Origin: Pelagibacteraceae bacterium
GTDB taxonomy: Bacteria; Pseudomonadota; Alphaproteobacteria; Pelagibacterales; Pelagibacteraceae
Length of the DNA stretch: 36,002 nucleotides
Reading direction: 5' to 3'
NCBI GenBank assembly: GCA_008638125.1
Contig: VTPM01000005.1
Span: 1 to 36,002 of the forward strand
Position 1 is the stretch's first letter; each line of letters starts with the position of its first letter. Position numbers and translations under genes: made by a program. Positions 8,265 to 16,326 of this stretch are shown here, in pieces. Under the pieces are notes generated by a model that was given only the letters and a program-made list of their open reading frames with translations, was not told the origin of the DNA and made no database searches.

Positions 8265-10709
8265 TTATGCTACCAATTCTTCTGCTCGATCTAGGTCAAC
8301 AGCCACTAATTGACTCACTCCTTTTTCAGGCATTGTCACACCATAAAGTCTATGCATTCTAGACATAGTTAAAGCGTGGTGAGTAATAATTATAAATTTT
8401 GTTTGAGTGATTTTAGTCAGTTCATCCAACAAAGAGCAAAATCTTGTAACATTCGCATCATCCAAAGGAGCATCAACTTCATCTAAAACACAAATTGGTG
8501 AAGGGTTCACTAAAAATACTGCAAATATTAAAGAAAGAGCAGTTAAAGCTTGTTCACCACCTGACAACAAAGTAATTGATTGCAATCTTTTACCTGGAGG
8601 TGAAACTAACATTTCTAAACCTGCTTCAAGCGGATCGTCTGAGTCCACCAATTCAAGTTTAGCACTTCCACCATTAAATAGTTTTGTATAAACCTCGTTA
8701 AATTTTCTATTAACTTTTGTATAAGCATCAAGAAGTTTCTCTCTTCCTTTTTGGTTTAATTCATCAATAGAGGCTTTTAATTTAACAATCGCAGAGTACA
8801 GATCAGCTCTGTCATCTTCCATCTTTTTAATTTCATCTTGATATTTTTTAGTTTCTTCATCTGCTCTAAGATTTACAGAGCCTAAAGCATCTCTTTGTTT
8901 CTTAACTTTTTCCAAACTAGACTCTTGTTTTTCTAAACTAGGATAATTTTCAGGTGCTAACGAATTTAAGTTTGAGATGGATAGTAAATCATTTTCATTT
9001 TCAAGCTTAAGATCATTTTTAATAGTGTAAATTAAATCTTTTTTTCTTTTTTCAATACCTTCAATAGTTGCTTCGCTTCTGGCTTTGCTTTCTCTTAGTG
9101 TACTAAACTTTTCTTGAATTTCTTTGAGGTTTTGATTGATTAGATTATATTTTCCCTCAGCTTTACTTAATTCTTCATCTAATTCTTCACTTCTTTTTTT
9201 TGTATTCTCGATGTTTTGAATATTCTGACCTTTTGTAGTTGCAATTTTTTCTGGATTTTTTTGATTTTCCTGAATTTCAATTTTTATTTTTTCTCTTCTT
9301 TCATTTAACTCTGCTATCATTTTGTCTGAATTAGTTTTTAAATTCTTCCAATTTTCAAGCTCTACATCAATGTTTTTTATTCTTTCTCTTCTCTTTATAG
9401 AGTCACTTTTAATTGACTCATTTTTTCCATAAGTAGTGGCATATTTTTCTTGTGAGCCTGTAATTAAATTAACTGTATTTTTTAACCTATCAAATACTTC
9501 TCTGGTTAATTTTTTATCAGTATCAATGTATCCTTCAATTTCATTAATAATTTCATCTAGTTGAGATTGTAATTTTTGCAGACTTAATTTTGACTCACTC
9601 AGATCTTTTTCTGAGCTAATTTCAGTGCTTGAAAGCTCTTTCTCTGTCCTTAGCAGTTCATTTTTTTCCTCTAAGATTCTTTTTTCATTTAATGACGCAT
9701 CTAGTGAAATACTTTTTTCTCGTTCTAAATCTGACTCAAGAGTTTCTAATGATTTTTGAAGTTTAATTTGTAGATTTTTAATTCGAGCCTCTTCTTCGTC
9801 TAAGTTTGACATTTCAAGGTTTAATTTTTGAAGTTTGGCCTGATTTTCCATTCTTCTGTCTCTTAAAGGAGCCAGTCTTTTATTTTCTTCTTCAAGTAAT
9901 TGGTTGTTATGGCTTAGATCAATCTTAACAGCACTTAACTCATCATCTTGTTCGCCTAATTTTTCAACAATACTCAGTCTATCTTTTTCAATTTCTGAAA
10001 GTTTTAAATAAAAAAGACCAGCTTCTATGCTTTTGATTTCTCGAGATATTTCTTTATAACGCGTTGCTTCTTCAGCTTGTTTTTTTAAGTTTTCTAATTG
10101 TTTTTCTTGTTGCCTTTTCAATTCGTCAGCTCTTTTTAAGTTATTTTCCGCTGCTTCTAATCGTGACTCAGCTTCCTCTCTTCTTGCATGAATGCCCGAG
10201 ATACCTGCGGCTTCTTCTAAGACAGATCTTCGCTCAGCAGGCTTAGAAGTAACAAGAGTTCCTATTCTTCCTTGACTTATTAAGGAAGGAGAATGTGCTC
10301 CAGTTGAGAGATCGGCAAAAAAAGTTTGTGCATCTCTAGCTCTGACTTCTTTTTGATTGATAAAATATTTTGATCCTTTTTCTCTTTCAATCCGTCTGGT
10401 GACAGTTATTTCGTCTAATTCATTATATTGCATCGGCCCATCTTTGTTTGGGTTTTCAATTTGAATTGACACTTCAGCAATATTTTTTGATGGGCGATTA
10501 GAAGTTCCAGCAAAAATAACATCTTCCATACCTGAACCTCGCATACTTTTTGCAGAAGTTTCACCCATGCACCATCTAAGTGACTCAACTATGTTTGATT
10601 TTCCACATCCATTAGGACCAACTATTCCTGTTAAACCTTCTTCAATATAAAAGTTTGTTTTATCAAAAAAAGATTTAAAACCAGCAATCTCTAATTTTTT
10701 AAATCTCAT
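8265..10709 (-). CDS. smc: Chromosome segregation SMC-family ATPase (short form)
   Basis: Walker A GIVGPNGCGKSNIVESLRWCMGE, signature LLSGGEQALTALSLIFA, Walker B CVLDEVDAPLDDAN; 814 aa with intervening coiled coil. Confidence 0.93.
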   Translation of the reverse strand: MRFKKLEIAGFKSFFDKTNFYIEEGLTGIVGPNGCGKSNIVESLRWCMGETSAKSMRGSGMEDVIFAGTSNRPSKNIAEVSIQIENPNKDGPMQYNELDEITVTRRIEREKGSKYFINQKEVRARDAQTFFADLSTGAHSPSLISQGRIGTLVTSKPAERRSVLEEAAGISGIHARREEAESRLEAAENNLKRADELKRQQEKQLENLKKQAEEATRYKEISREIKSIEAGLFYLKLSEIEKDRLSIVEKLGEQDDELSAVKIDLSHNNQLLEEENKRLAPLRDRRMENQAKLQKLNLEMSNLDEEEARIKNLQIKLQKSLETLESDLEREKSISLDASLNEKRILEEKNELLRTEKELSSTEISSEKDLSESKLSLQKLQSQLDEIINEIEGYIDTDKKLTREVFDRLKNTVNLITGSQEKYATTYGKNESIKSDSIKRRERIKNIDVELENWKNLKTNSDKMIAELNERREKIKIEIQENQKNPEKIATTKGQNIQNIENTKKRSEELDEELSKAEGKYNLINQNLKEIQEKFSTLRESKARSEATIEGIEKRKKDLIYTIKNDLKLENENDLLSISNLNSLAPENYPSLEKQESSLEKVKKQRDALGSVNLRADEETKKYQDEIKKMEDDRADLYSAIVKLKASIDELNQKGREKLLDAYTKVNRKFNEVYTKLFNGGSAKLELVDSDDPLEAGLEMLVSPPGKRLQSITLLSGGEQALTALSLIFAVFLVNPSPICVLDEVDAPLDDANVTRFCSLLDELTKITQTKFIIITHHALTMSRMHRLYGVTMPEKGVSQLVAVDLDRAEELVA

Positions 10710-11293
10710 TATAAAAGTTTTTCAATCACTTTCTTGAAGGAATTATAGTCTCTTGCTTTCTCGTATTTTTTTTCATTAACTATAATTGTTGGAGTAGATC
10801 TAACATTATAAGTGCTTTGCGCTTGTATTCGTTCGTTAAGAATTTTTTCTTCTAGCGCTTTATCAGCCAGGCATTTATCCATTTCATCTTCTTGTAAGCC
10901 AAACTCTTTACCCATTGCTTTGATCGCTTGGTTAATTACATTAATGTCTGATCCAACTGCCCATTTATTTTGCCTTTTATATATTTCAGTTAAAAATTCA
11001 AAATTAGTCTTGTCTCGATTTTTACATTGTAATATTTTTTCTGCATTCAATGCTGCTAGATCTAAAGGAAAACTATGATGTTCAAATATAACTTTTCCAG
11101 TACTAATAAAATCTTTATTTAATTGATCATAAACTTTTGCATGAAAGTCAGCACAATGAGGGCAGGTTAAAGAAGAAAATACTTTAACGATAACTACGCT
11201 ATTAGAGTTGTTTTGACTTTGAGAATTCTGATCACATCCTACAAAACTTATAAATAGAATTATGATTAATAAATTTTTAATTATTTTTGGCAT
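10709..11293 (-). CDS. DsbA-like thioredoxin-fold protein, probable lipoprotein
   Basis: N-terminal hydrophobic segment ending FVGC (lipobox-like), SSLTCPHCADFH redox motif, STPTIIVN cis-Pro region. Confidence 0.85.
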   Translation of the reverse strand: MPKIIKNLLIIILFISFVGCDQNSQSQNNSNSVVIVKVFSSLTCPHCADFHAKVYDQLNKDFISTGKVIFEHHSFPLDLAALNAEKILQCKNRDKTNFEFLTEIYKRQNKWAVGSDINVINQAIKAMGKEFGLQEDEMDKCLADKALEEKILNERIQAQSTYNVRSTPTIIVNEKKYEKARDYNSFKKVIEKLL

Positions 11294-11762
11294 TGTATGC
11301 TTCTATAAGTTTATTTAATGTTTTCTTAAGCCCTTCATTATTAATATTCTCTAACTTATTGTTAAAATTTTTTTTAACTCCATTAGAGGTTTTTTTCTCA
11401 TTATTTATTTTTCTTTCTTGTACTATTTTAAGCTTAACCTCTTTAATACACTGATAGCCAAAAAAGGCATTAATTTTATCTATAATTTCTTGCTTGCTGT
11501 ATTCAATTTCTAGCTCGTTTCCATGAATGACATTTAAAACGAGCGTTCCATTATTCATTTCTTTACTCATTTTAATTGTATTTGGATAGCAAGCGTTTGA
11601 GATATCTTTACCGACCATTTTGACCCAGTTATCCACTATATTTGAAAAATTATAACCACCTCGCTTAAGAAGTTTTTTTAGACCGTGCGGCAAAGACTTT
11701 GCAAAAGGCCTTAATCCTTGTGTGAAAGAATGGCTTTTACTATTATCTTTTTTATCATGCAT
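11277..11762 (-). CDS. DUF721/DciA-like protein
   Basis: N-terminal half (LKRGGYNFSNIVDNWVKMVGKDISNACYPNTIKM...LVLNVIHGNELEIEYSKQEIIDKINAFFG) matches the DUF721 pattern. Confidence 0.75.
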   Translation of the reverse strand: MHDKKDNSKSHSFTQGLRPFAKSLPHGLKKLLKRGGYNFSNIVDNWVKMVGKDISNACYPNTIKMSKEMNNGTLVLNVIHGNELEIEYSKQEIIDKINAFFGYQCIKEVKLKIVQERKINNEKKTSNGVKKNFNNKLENINNEGLKKTLNKLIEAYNAKNN

Positions 11763-12761
11763 TTAAGCAGCAATTTATCAAAAAAAATTTTAGCTTGGTA
11801 CGATAATAACAAAAGAGATCTACCTTGGCGTGTTAGTAAAAATTCAAAAAAAATACTCTATTACAGACTTTTAAGCGAGTTCATGTTGCAACAAACTCAA
11901 GTGAAAACAGTTTTGCCTTATTTTAGAAAATTTAGGTTAATTTTTCCAACATTAGATTCGCTCTCTAGATCAAGTGAAAAAAAAGTTTTAAAAATGTGGG
12001 AAGGCCTTGGTTATTACAGAAGAGCAAGAAATCTATTAGCAACATCTAAAATTCTTGCAAAAAATTATAGATCTCAGTTACCCAAGGAGTATAAGGAAAT
12101 TATTAAATTACCAGGAATAGGTGATTACACAGCAAATGCCCTGCAAGCTTTTATCTTCAATAAACCAACTTTAGCTATTGATGGAAATGTTAAAAGAGTT
12201 TTTTCAAGATTATTAAATAAAAATGAAAATAAAATAAATTTTAAAAGCCTTATTGAAATAAATAAAAAAAATTTATTTAGGTTAAATAGAAATTCAGATT
12301 TAGTTGAAGCCTTTATGGAATTTGGAGCTTTAGTTTGTAAACCCAAAGAACCTGACTGTCAAAATTGTAAGTTAAATAATATATGTATTTATTTTAAATC
12401 AAAAAATAAATTTGTAAAAACCCTAAAAGTTAAGCCAGAAACTAAAAGTTATAATATTTTTTGCTACATCAATAAAGAAAAGAATCAAATCGCTTTAACA
12501 AAAAAAAACAATCTAGGTTTTTTAAAAAATTTTTATTTACCTCCAATGAAAGAAGTTAAAGATGGATCATTATTAAGAAACTGGAAGCATCATTCTAATT
12601 TTAAAAATTTAATTTCTAATAAAAAACTAGATATAAATTTATATTACAAGTATACAAAAAAAAATCCTATGCAAACAGAATGGTTCTCACTCAAAAATAA
12701 TTATGAATTTATACCCTCTTTCACAAAAAAAATTTTTAAAGAAGTTTTAAAAATAAATTAA
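11757..12761 (+). CDS. mutY: A/G-specific adenine glycosylase
   Basis: LPWR, SEFMLQQTQVKTVLPYF, LPGIGDYTANALQAF and Fe-S loop C-X6-C-X2-C-X5-C. Start moved to ATG 11757 (ORF track 11718) because the N-terminus MHLSSNLSKKILAWYD then matches the expected MutY start. Confidence 0.93.
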   Translation: MHLSSNLSKKILAWYDNNKRDLPWRVSKNSKKILYYRLLSEFMLQQTQVKTVLPYFRKFRLIFPTLDSLSRSSEKKVLKMWEGLGYYRRARNLLATSKILAKNYRSQLPKEYKEIIKLPGIGDYTANALQAFIFNKPTLAIDGNVKRVFSRLLNKNENKINFKSLIEINKKNLFRLNRNSDLVEAFMEFGALVCKPKEPDCQNCKLNNICIYFKSKNKFVKTLKVKPETKSYNIFCYINKEKNQIALTKKNNLGFLKNFYLPPMKEVKDGSLLRNWKHHSNFKNLISNKKLDINLYYKYTKKNPMQTEWFSLKNNYEFIPSFTKKIFKEVLKIN

Positions 12762-13906
12762 TGAAAAAAAAAATAGCAATAATTGGAGCTGGAATAGGGG
12801 GGCTTTGTCTAGCAAATCTATTACAAAAAAACTCCAACTATGAAATTATGCTTTATGAAAAAGAAGAGGCATTAAGATTAGACGAGGGATATGGAATTCA
12901 ATTAGCTGTGAATAGCGTAACTATTCTGAATAAAATTGGGTTTAACGATTTAAATAAAAATGAAAAATTTAATCCAATTAAATTAGATTTTTACTCAAAT
13001 AAAAACAAAATTACAGATTTAGATTTAACCCAATTTAATTTCAATGAAGATAAATATACAACACTAAAAAGATCCGTATTAATAAGGTTTTTAAAAGATA
13101 AATTATTTTCAAATTTAATAAGGTTTAATAAAACCTTAAAAAAAGTAGATCAGATTGATCAAAAATTAAGGATAACATTTAATGACGATCAGGTTAATGA
13201 AGTCGATTATCTTATTGTTGCAGATGGTGTTTTTTCTAAAACCAGATCTATGCTTGAAAACAAAAACATTAAGCCGAATTATCTAGGCTCTATGGCATTT
13301 AGATTTTTAATTGATAAAAATCGCCAAAAATATTTTGATAAAAACAATATTAGTCTTGTAATGGGCTCAGATTGTCATTTAGTAGCTTACCCAGTTGATC
13401 CGAATAATTTAAACATTGTAATGATTGCAAGAGCCAAAGAGAAAAGTTTACAAAAATTTCAGGAAAGTTCTTATATAAAAAGTTTTTTAAATAACTCAAT
13501 TTTAAAAGACTATCCTGAAGTAATAAATTTTGAGAATAATGATTTTAAATTTTGGCCAATTTATTTTTCTAAGAAACCACAGTTACCAATCTTAAAAAAC
13601 GTATTTTACTTAGGGGACGCTTTTTATGCTTTTCCTCCTACGATGGCACAAGGAGCTTCACAGTCAATAGAAGCAAGTATGGAATTGTTTGAAATTTTAC
13701 AAAGTAATAAATCAGAAAAAGAGAAAGAATATTTTGAAAATAGACTAAAACGTTCTGAAATGATTATAAAAAGATCAAAATTTAATTATTTTGCTTTTCA
13801 TTTGAAAAGCAATTTTTTTATTTGGTTTAGAGAGATAATTTTGAAACGGGCTATAAAAAACAAGAATTTTATTGATAGTTATTTAGGCAGAGTTTTTAAT
13901 AAATAA
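12761..13906 (+). CDS. FAD-dependent monooxygenase (UbiH/salicylate hydroxylase-like)
   Basis: GxGxxG IIGAGIGGLCLANLL, DG motif LIVADGVFSKTRS, GD motif YLGDAFYAFPPTMAQGASQSIEAS. Substrate not inferable. Confidence 0.8.
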   Translation: MKKKIAIIGAGIGGLCLANLLQKNSNYEIMLYEKEEALRLDEGYGIQLAVNSVTILNKIGFNDLNKNEKFNPIKLDFYSNKNKITDLDLTQFNFNEDKYTTLKRSVLIRFLKDKLFSNLIRFNKTLKKVDQIDQKLRITFNDDQVNEVDYLIVADGVFSKTRSMLENKNIKPNYLGSMAFRFLIDKNRQKYFDKNNISLVMGSDCHLVAYPVDPNNLNIVMIARAKEKSLQKFQESSYIKSFLNNSILKDYPEVINFENNDFKFWPIYFSKKPQLPILKNVFYLGDAFYAFPPTMAQGASQSIEASMELFEILQSNKSEKEKEYFENRLKRSEMIIKRSKFNYFAFHLKSNFFIWFREIILKRAIKNKNFIDSYLGRVFNK

Positions 13907-14956
13907 TTTTTGCCTTAAATTATCAATGGGTTTCATCGATCCTTCCATATTATAGTGCCAATAAGTCCAACCATTACAACTTTCAGCTCCAATGATTTTT
14001 GCAGCAACTTTATGAATTGATCCTTCATTGTCTTTATACCTAATACTTCCATCTGCCATAATTTTTGCATTATATTTCTTTTTATTATCAAAAAGTGTCA
14101 TGCCTGGCTCTAAAATACCCATTTCTATCAGCGAGCCAAAAGGTATTCTTGGTTTAGATTTATTATTTTGTACAGTGTCTAAAAATTCATCTTTTAAGGG
14201 CTTAGTTTCTTCAATTCTTTTTTTAGCAGCTAAGTAATATTTTTTATCTTTTTCAATACCAAAAAAATTTCTACCTAATTTTTTTGCAACTACTGCACTA
14301 GTACCTGTGCCAATAAATGGATCAAATATTGCATCGCCTTTATTTGTTGTTGCTAAAATAATTCGATATAAAAGAGCTTCAGGTTTTTGAGTAGAATGTA
14401 CTTTTTGTCCATTTTTTTTTAGTCTTTCTTTGCCATTACAAATTGGCAGCAACCAATCAGATCTCATTTGAAGATCATCATTAAAGCATTTTAGGGATTG
14501 ATAATTAAATTTATATTTTGATTTTTTATTTTTTGAAGCCCAAATTAATGTCTCATGAGCATTAGTAAATCTTGTGCCTCTAAAATTAGGCATTGGATTA
14601 TTTTTTCTCCAAATAATATCATTGAGAAGCCAGTAGTCTAAATTTTGCAAGTGATAACCTAGTCTAAATATATTGTGATAAGAACCTATAACCCAGATCG
14701 ATCCATCATCTTTTAAAATTCTTTTGCACTCTATTAGCCATGCTTTGCAAAACTTGTCATAATGATCAAAGCTTTTAAATTGATCCCATTTATCATCTAC
14801 GCCATTAACTTTGCTATCATCAGGTCTTCTAAGTTTTTCTCCGATTTGCATATTGTAGGGAGGATCAGCAAAAACTAAGTCAAAACTTTTACTTGGAATT
14901 TTTTTTAAAATCTCGAGAGAATCTCCGTTAGCAATTGTATTTAGAAAGTTTGACAT
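13883..14956 (-). CDS. ccrM: CcrM-type adenine-N6 DNA methyltransferase (predicted GANTC)
   Basis: FADPPYNMQ motif, STQKPEALLYRII, FDPFIGTGTSAVVAKKLGRNFFGIE, and C-terminal RAMA-like domain (IPFGSLIEMGILEPGMTLFD). Confidence 0.93.
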   Translation of the reverse strand: MSNFLNTIANGDSLEILKKIPSKSFDLVFADPPYNMQIGEKLRRPDDSKVNGVDDKWDQFKSFDHYDKFCKAWLIECKRILKDDGSIWVIGSYHNIFRLGYHLQNLDYWLLNDIIWRKNNPMPNFRGTRFTNAHETLIWASKNKKSKYKFNYQSLKCFNDDLQMRSDWLLPICNGKERLKKNGQKVHSTQKPEALLYRIILATTNKGDAIFDPFIGTGTSAVVAKKLGRNFFGIEKDKKYYLAAKKRIEETKPLKDEFLDTVQNNKSKPRIPFGSLIEMGILEPGMTLFDNKKKYNAKIMADGSIRYKDNEGSIHKVAAKIIGAESCNGWTYWHYNMEGSMKPIDNLRQKLFIKNSA

Positions 14957-14962
14957 TTTTTT

Positions 14963-14985
14963 AGATTCAACTCTAAATTGAATCT
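14963..14985. promoter_or_regulatory. Inverted repeat with two GANTC sites immediately upstream of ccrM
   Basis: AGATTCAA-ctctaaa-TTGAATCT; contains GATTC (14964-14968) and GAATC (14980-14984), starting 7 bp from the ccrM ATG. Confidence 0.75.
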
Positions 14986-15029
14986 ACGGTCAAACTTTTT
15001 TTATTCGAAATTGAATTTTTTAGTGCTTA

Positions 15030-15608
15030 TTAGCTTTGCCTTAACAACATGTTGTGTATTGGCTTGAAACCTTTTCTATGATGACTTGTGATCCCGTATT
15101 TTTTTAAACCTTCAAGATGTGCTTTAGTTCCATACCCAAAATTCTTTTCCCATAAATAATTAGAGAATTTTTCAGAAAGTTTTATCATTAATAAATCGCG
15201 GTAAGTTTTAGCTATAATTGATGCAGCACTTATACATTTAATTTTTTCATCTCCTTTAATTATAGTTTTAAAATTTTTTAGTCCTTTAGGCGCAAAAATT
15301 CCATCAATCAAAATTTGATCTGGTTTTTTTCTTAATTTTTCAATAGCTCTGCTCATTGATAATAAAGATGCCTGTAAAATATTAATTTTAAATATCTCCT
15401 CTACAGAAGCCATACCAATTGCAAAACAAGAATTTTCTTTAATATAATCTGCTATCTTTAATCTTTGTGTAAAATTTATTTTTTTTGAGTCCTTAATCGA
15501 ACTTAAGTCTATCTTATCATTAAGAATTACAGCAGCAGAAACAACTGGGCCAGCTAAACAGCCTCTACCAACCTCATCAACTCCAGCAACTAGCATATTA
15601 TTTTTCAA
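15030..15608 (-). CDS. rnhB: Ribonuclease HII
   Basis: VAGVDEVGRGCLAGPVVSAAVIL, DSKK, and SAASIIAKTYRD motifs. Confidence 0.96.
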   Translation of the reverse strand: MKNNMLVAGVDEVGRGCLAGPVVSAAVILNDKIDLSSIKDSKKINFTQRLKIADYIKENSCFAIGMASVEEIFKINILQASLLSMSRAIEKLRKKPDQILIDGIFAPKGLKNFKTIIKGDEKIKCISAASIIAKTYRDLLMIKLSEKFSNYLWEKNFGYGTKAHLEGLKKYGITSHHRKGFKPIHNMLLRQS

Positions 15609-16314
15609 GCGTAATACCTAAATCAATTATTTTTTTTCTTATCATTTTAAGGTCATTCCAAGAAAGTTTTTTTTGATCAGGTTGTCTCATTAAAAAAGCT
15701 GGATGAAAAGAAGCAATGATTGAAGTGTTACATTTACCAATTTTTTTTTCAACCCATTTACCTCTAGCTTCTGATATTATTTTTTCATTTCCTAAAATAG
15801 CATTAAGAGCTGTGCTACCTAGAAGAATTAAAATTTTTGGATTAATAATTTCAATATGTTTAATTAGGTAAGGAAGATAGCGATTGATCTCTTCCTCTGT
15901 TGGACTTCTATTTTCAGGCGGTCTAAAGTTAACGACATTTGTTATGTAAACATTATCTCGATCTAAATTTATAGAAAGCAACATTTTATCTAATAGTTCT
16001 CCAGTTTTTCCAATAAACGGAATACCTTCTAAATCTTCATTTGCTCCAGGTCCTTCACCAATTAACATTATTTTTGCATTAGGATTTCCATCTGAAAAAA
16101 CAATGTTTGTGGAGTTTTTTTTTAAATTACAGTTTTTGATATTTGAGATGGCGCTCTTAAGCTCTTGTAGTTCTTTTCCTTTGGGACTTTTTATTGATAA
16201 ATTTTTATTAGATTTGTAGCGATTTATAGCTTCATTTTCATATATTAGATTGTGATTAATGAGACTATAATATTTAACTAACTTGACTAATTTGGTATTA
16301 ATTTTTTTGATCAT
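15598..16314 (-). CDS. Uracil-DNA glycosylase family 4-like protein
   Basis: Motif A IGEGPGANEDLEGIPFIGKTGELLDKML, VYITNVVNFRPPENRSPT, motif B SFHPAFLMRQP. Start codon uncertain. Confidence 0.88.
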   Translation of the reverse strand: MIKKINTKLVKLVKYYSLINHNLIYENEAINRYKSNKNLSIKSPKGKELQELKSAISNIKNCNLKKNSTNIVFSDGNPNAKIMLIGEGPGANEDLEGIPFIGKTGELLDKMLLSINLDRDNVYITNVVNFRPPENRSPTEEEINRYLPYLIKHIEIINPKILILLGSTALNAILGNEKIISEARGKWVEKKIGKCNTSIIASFHPAFLMRQPDQKKLSWNDLKMIRKKIIDLGITLEK

Positions 16315-16326
16315 TTTTTTACAATT

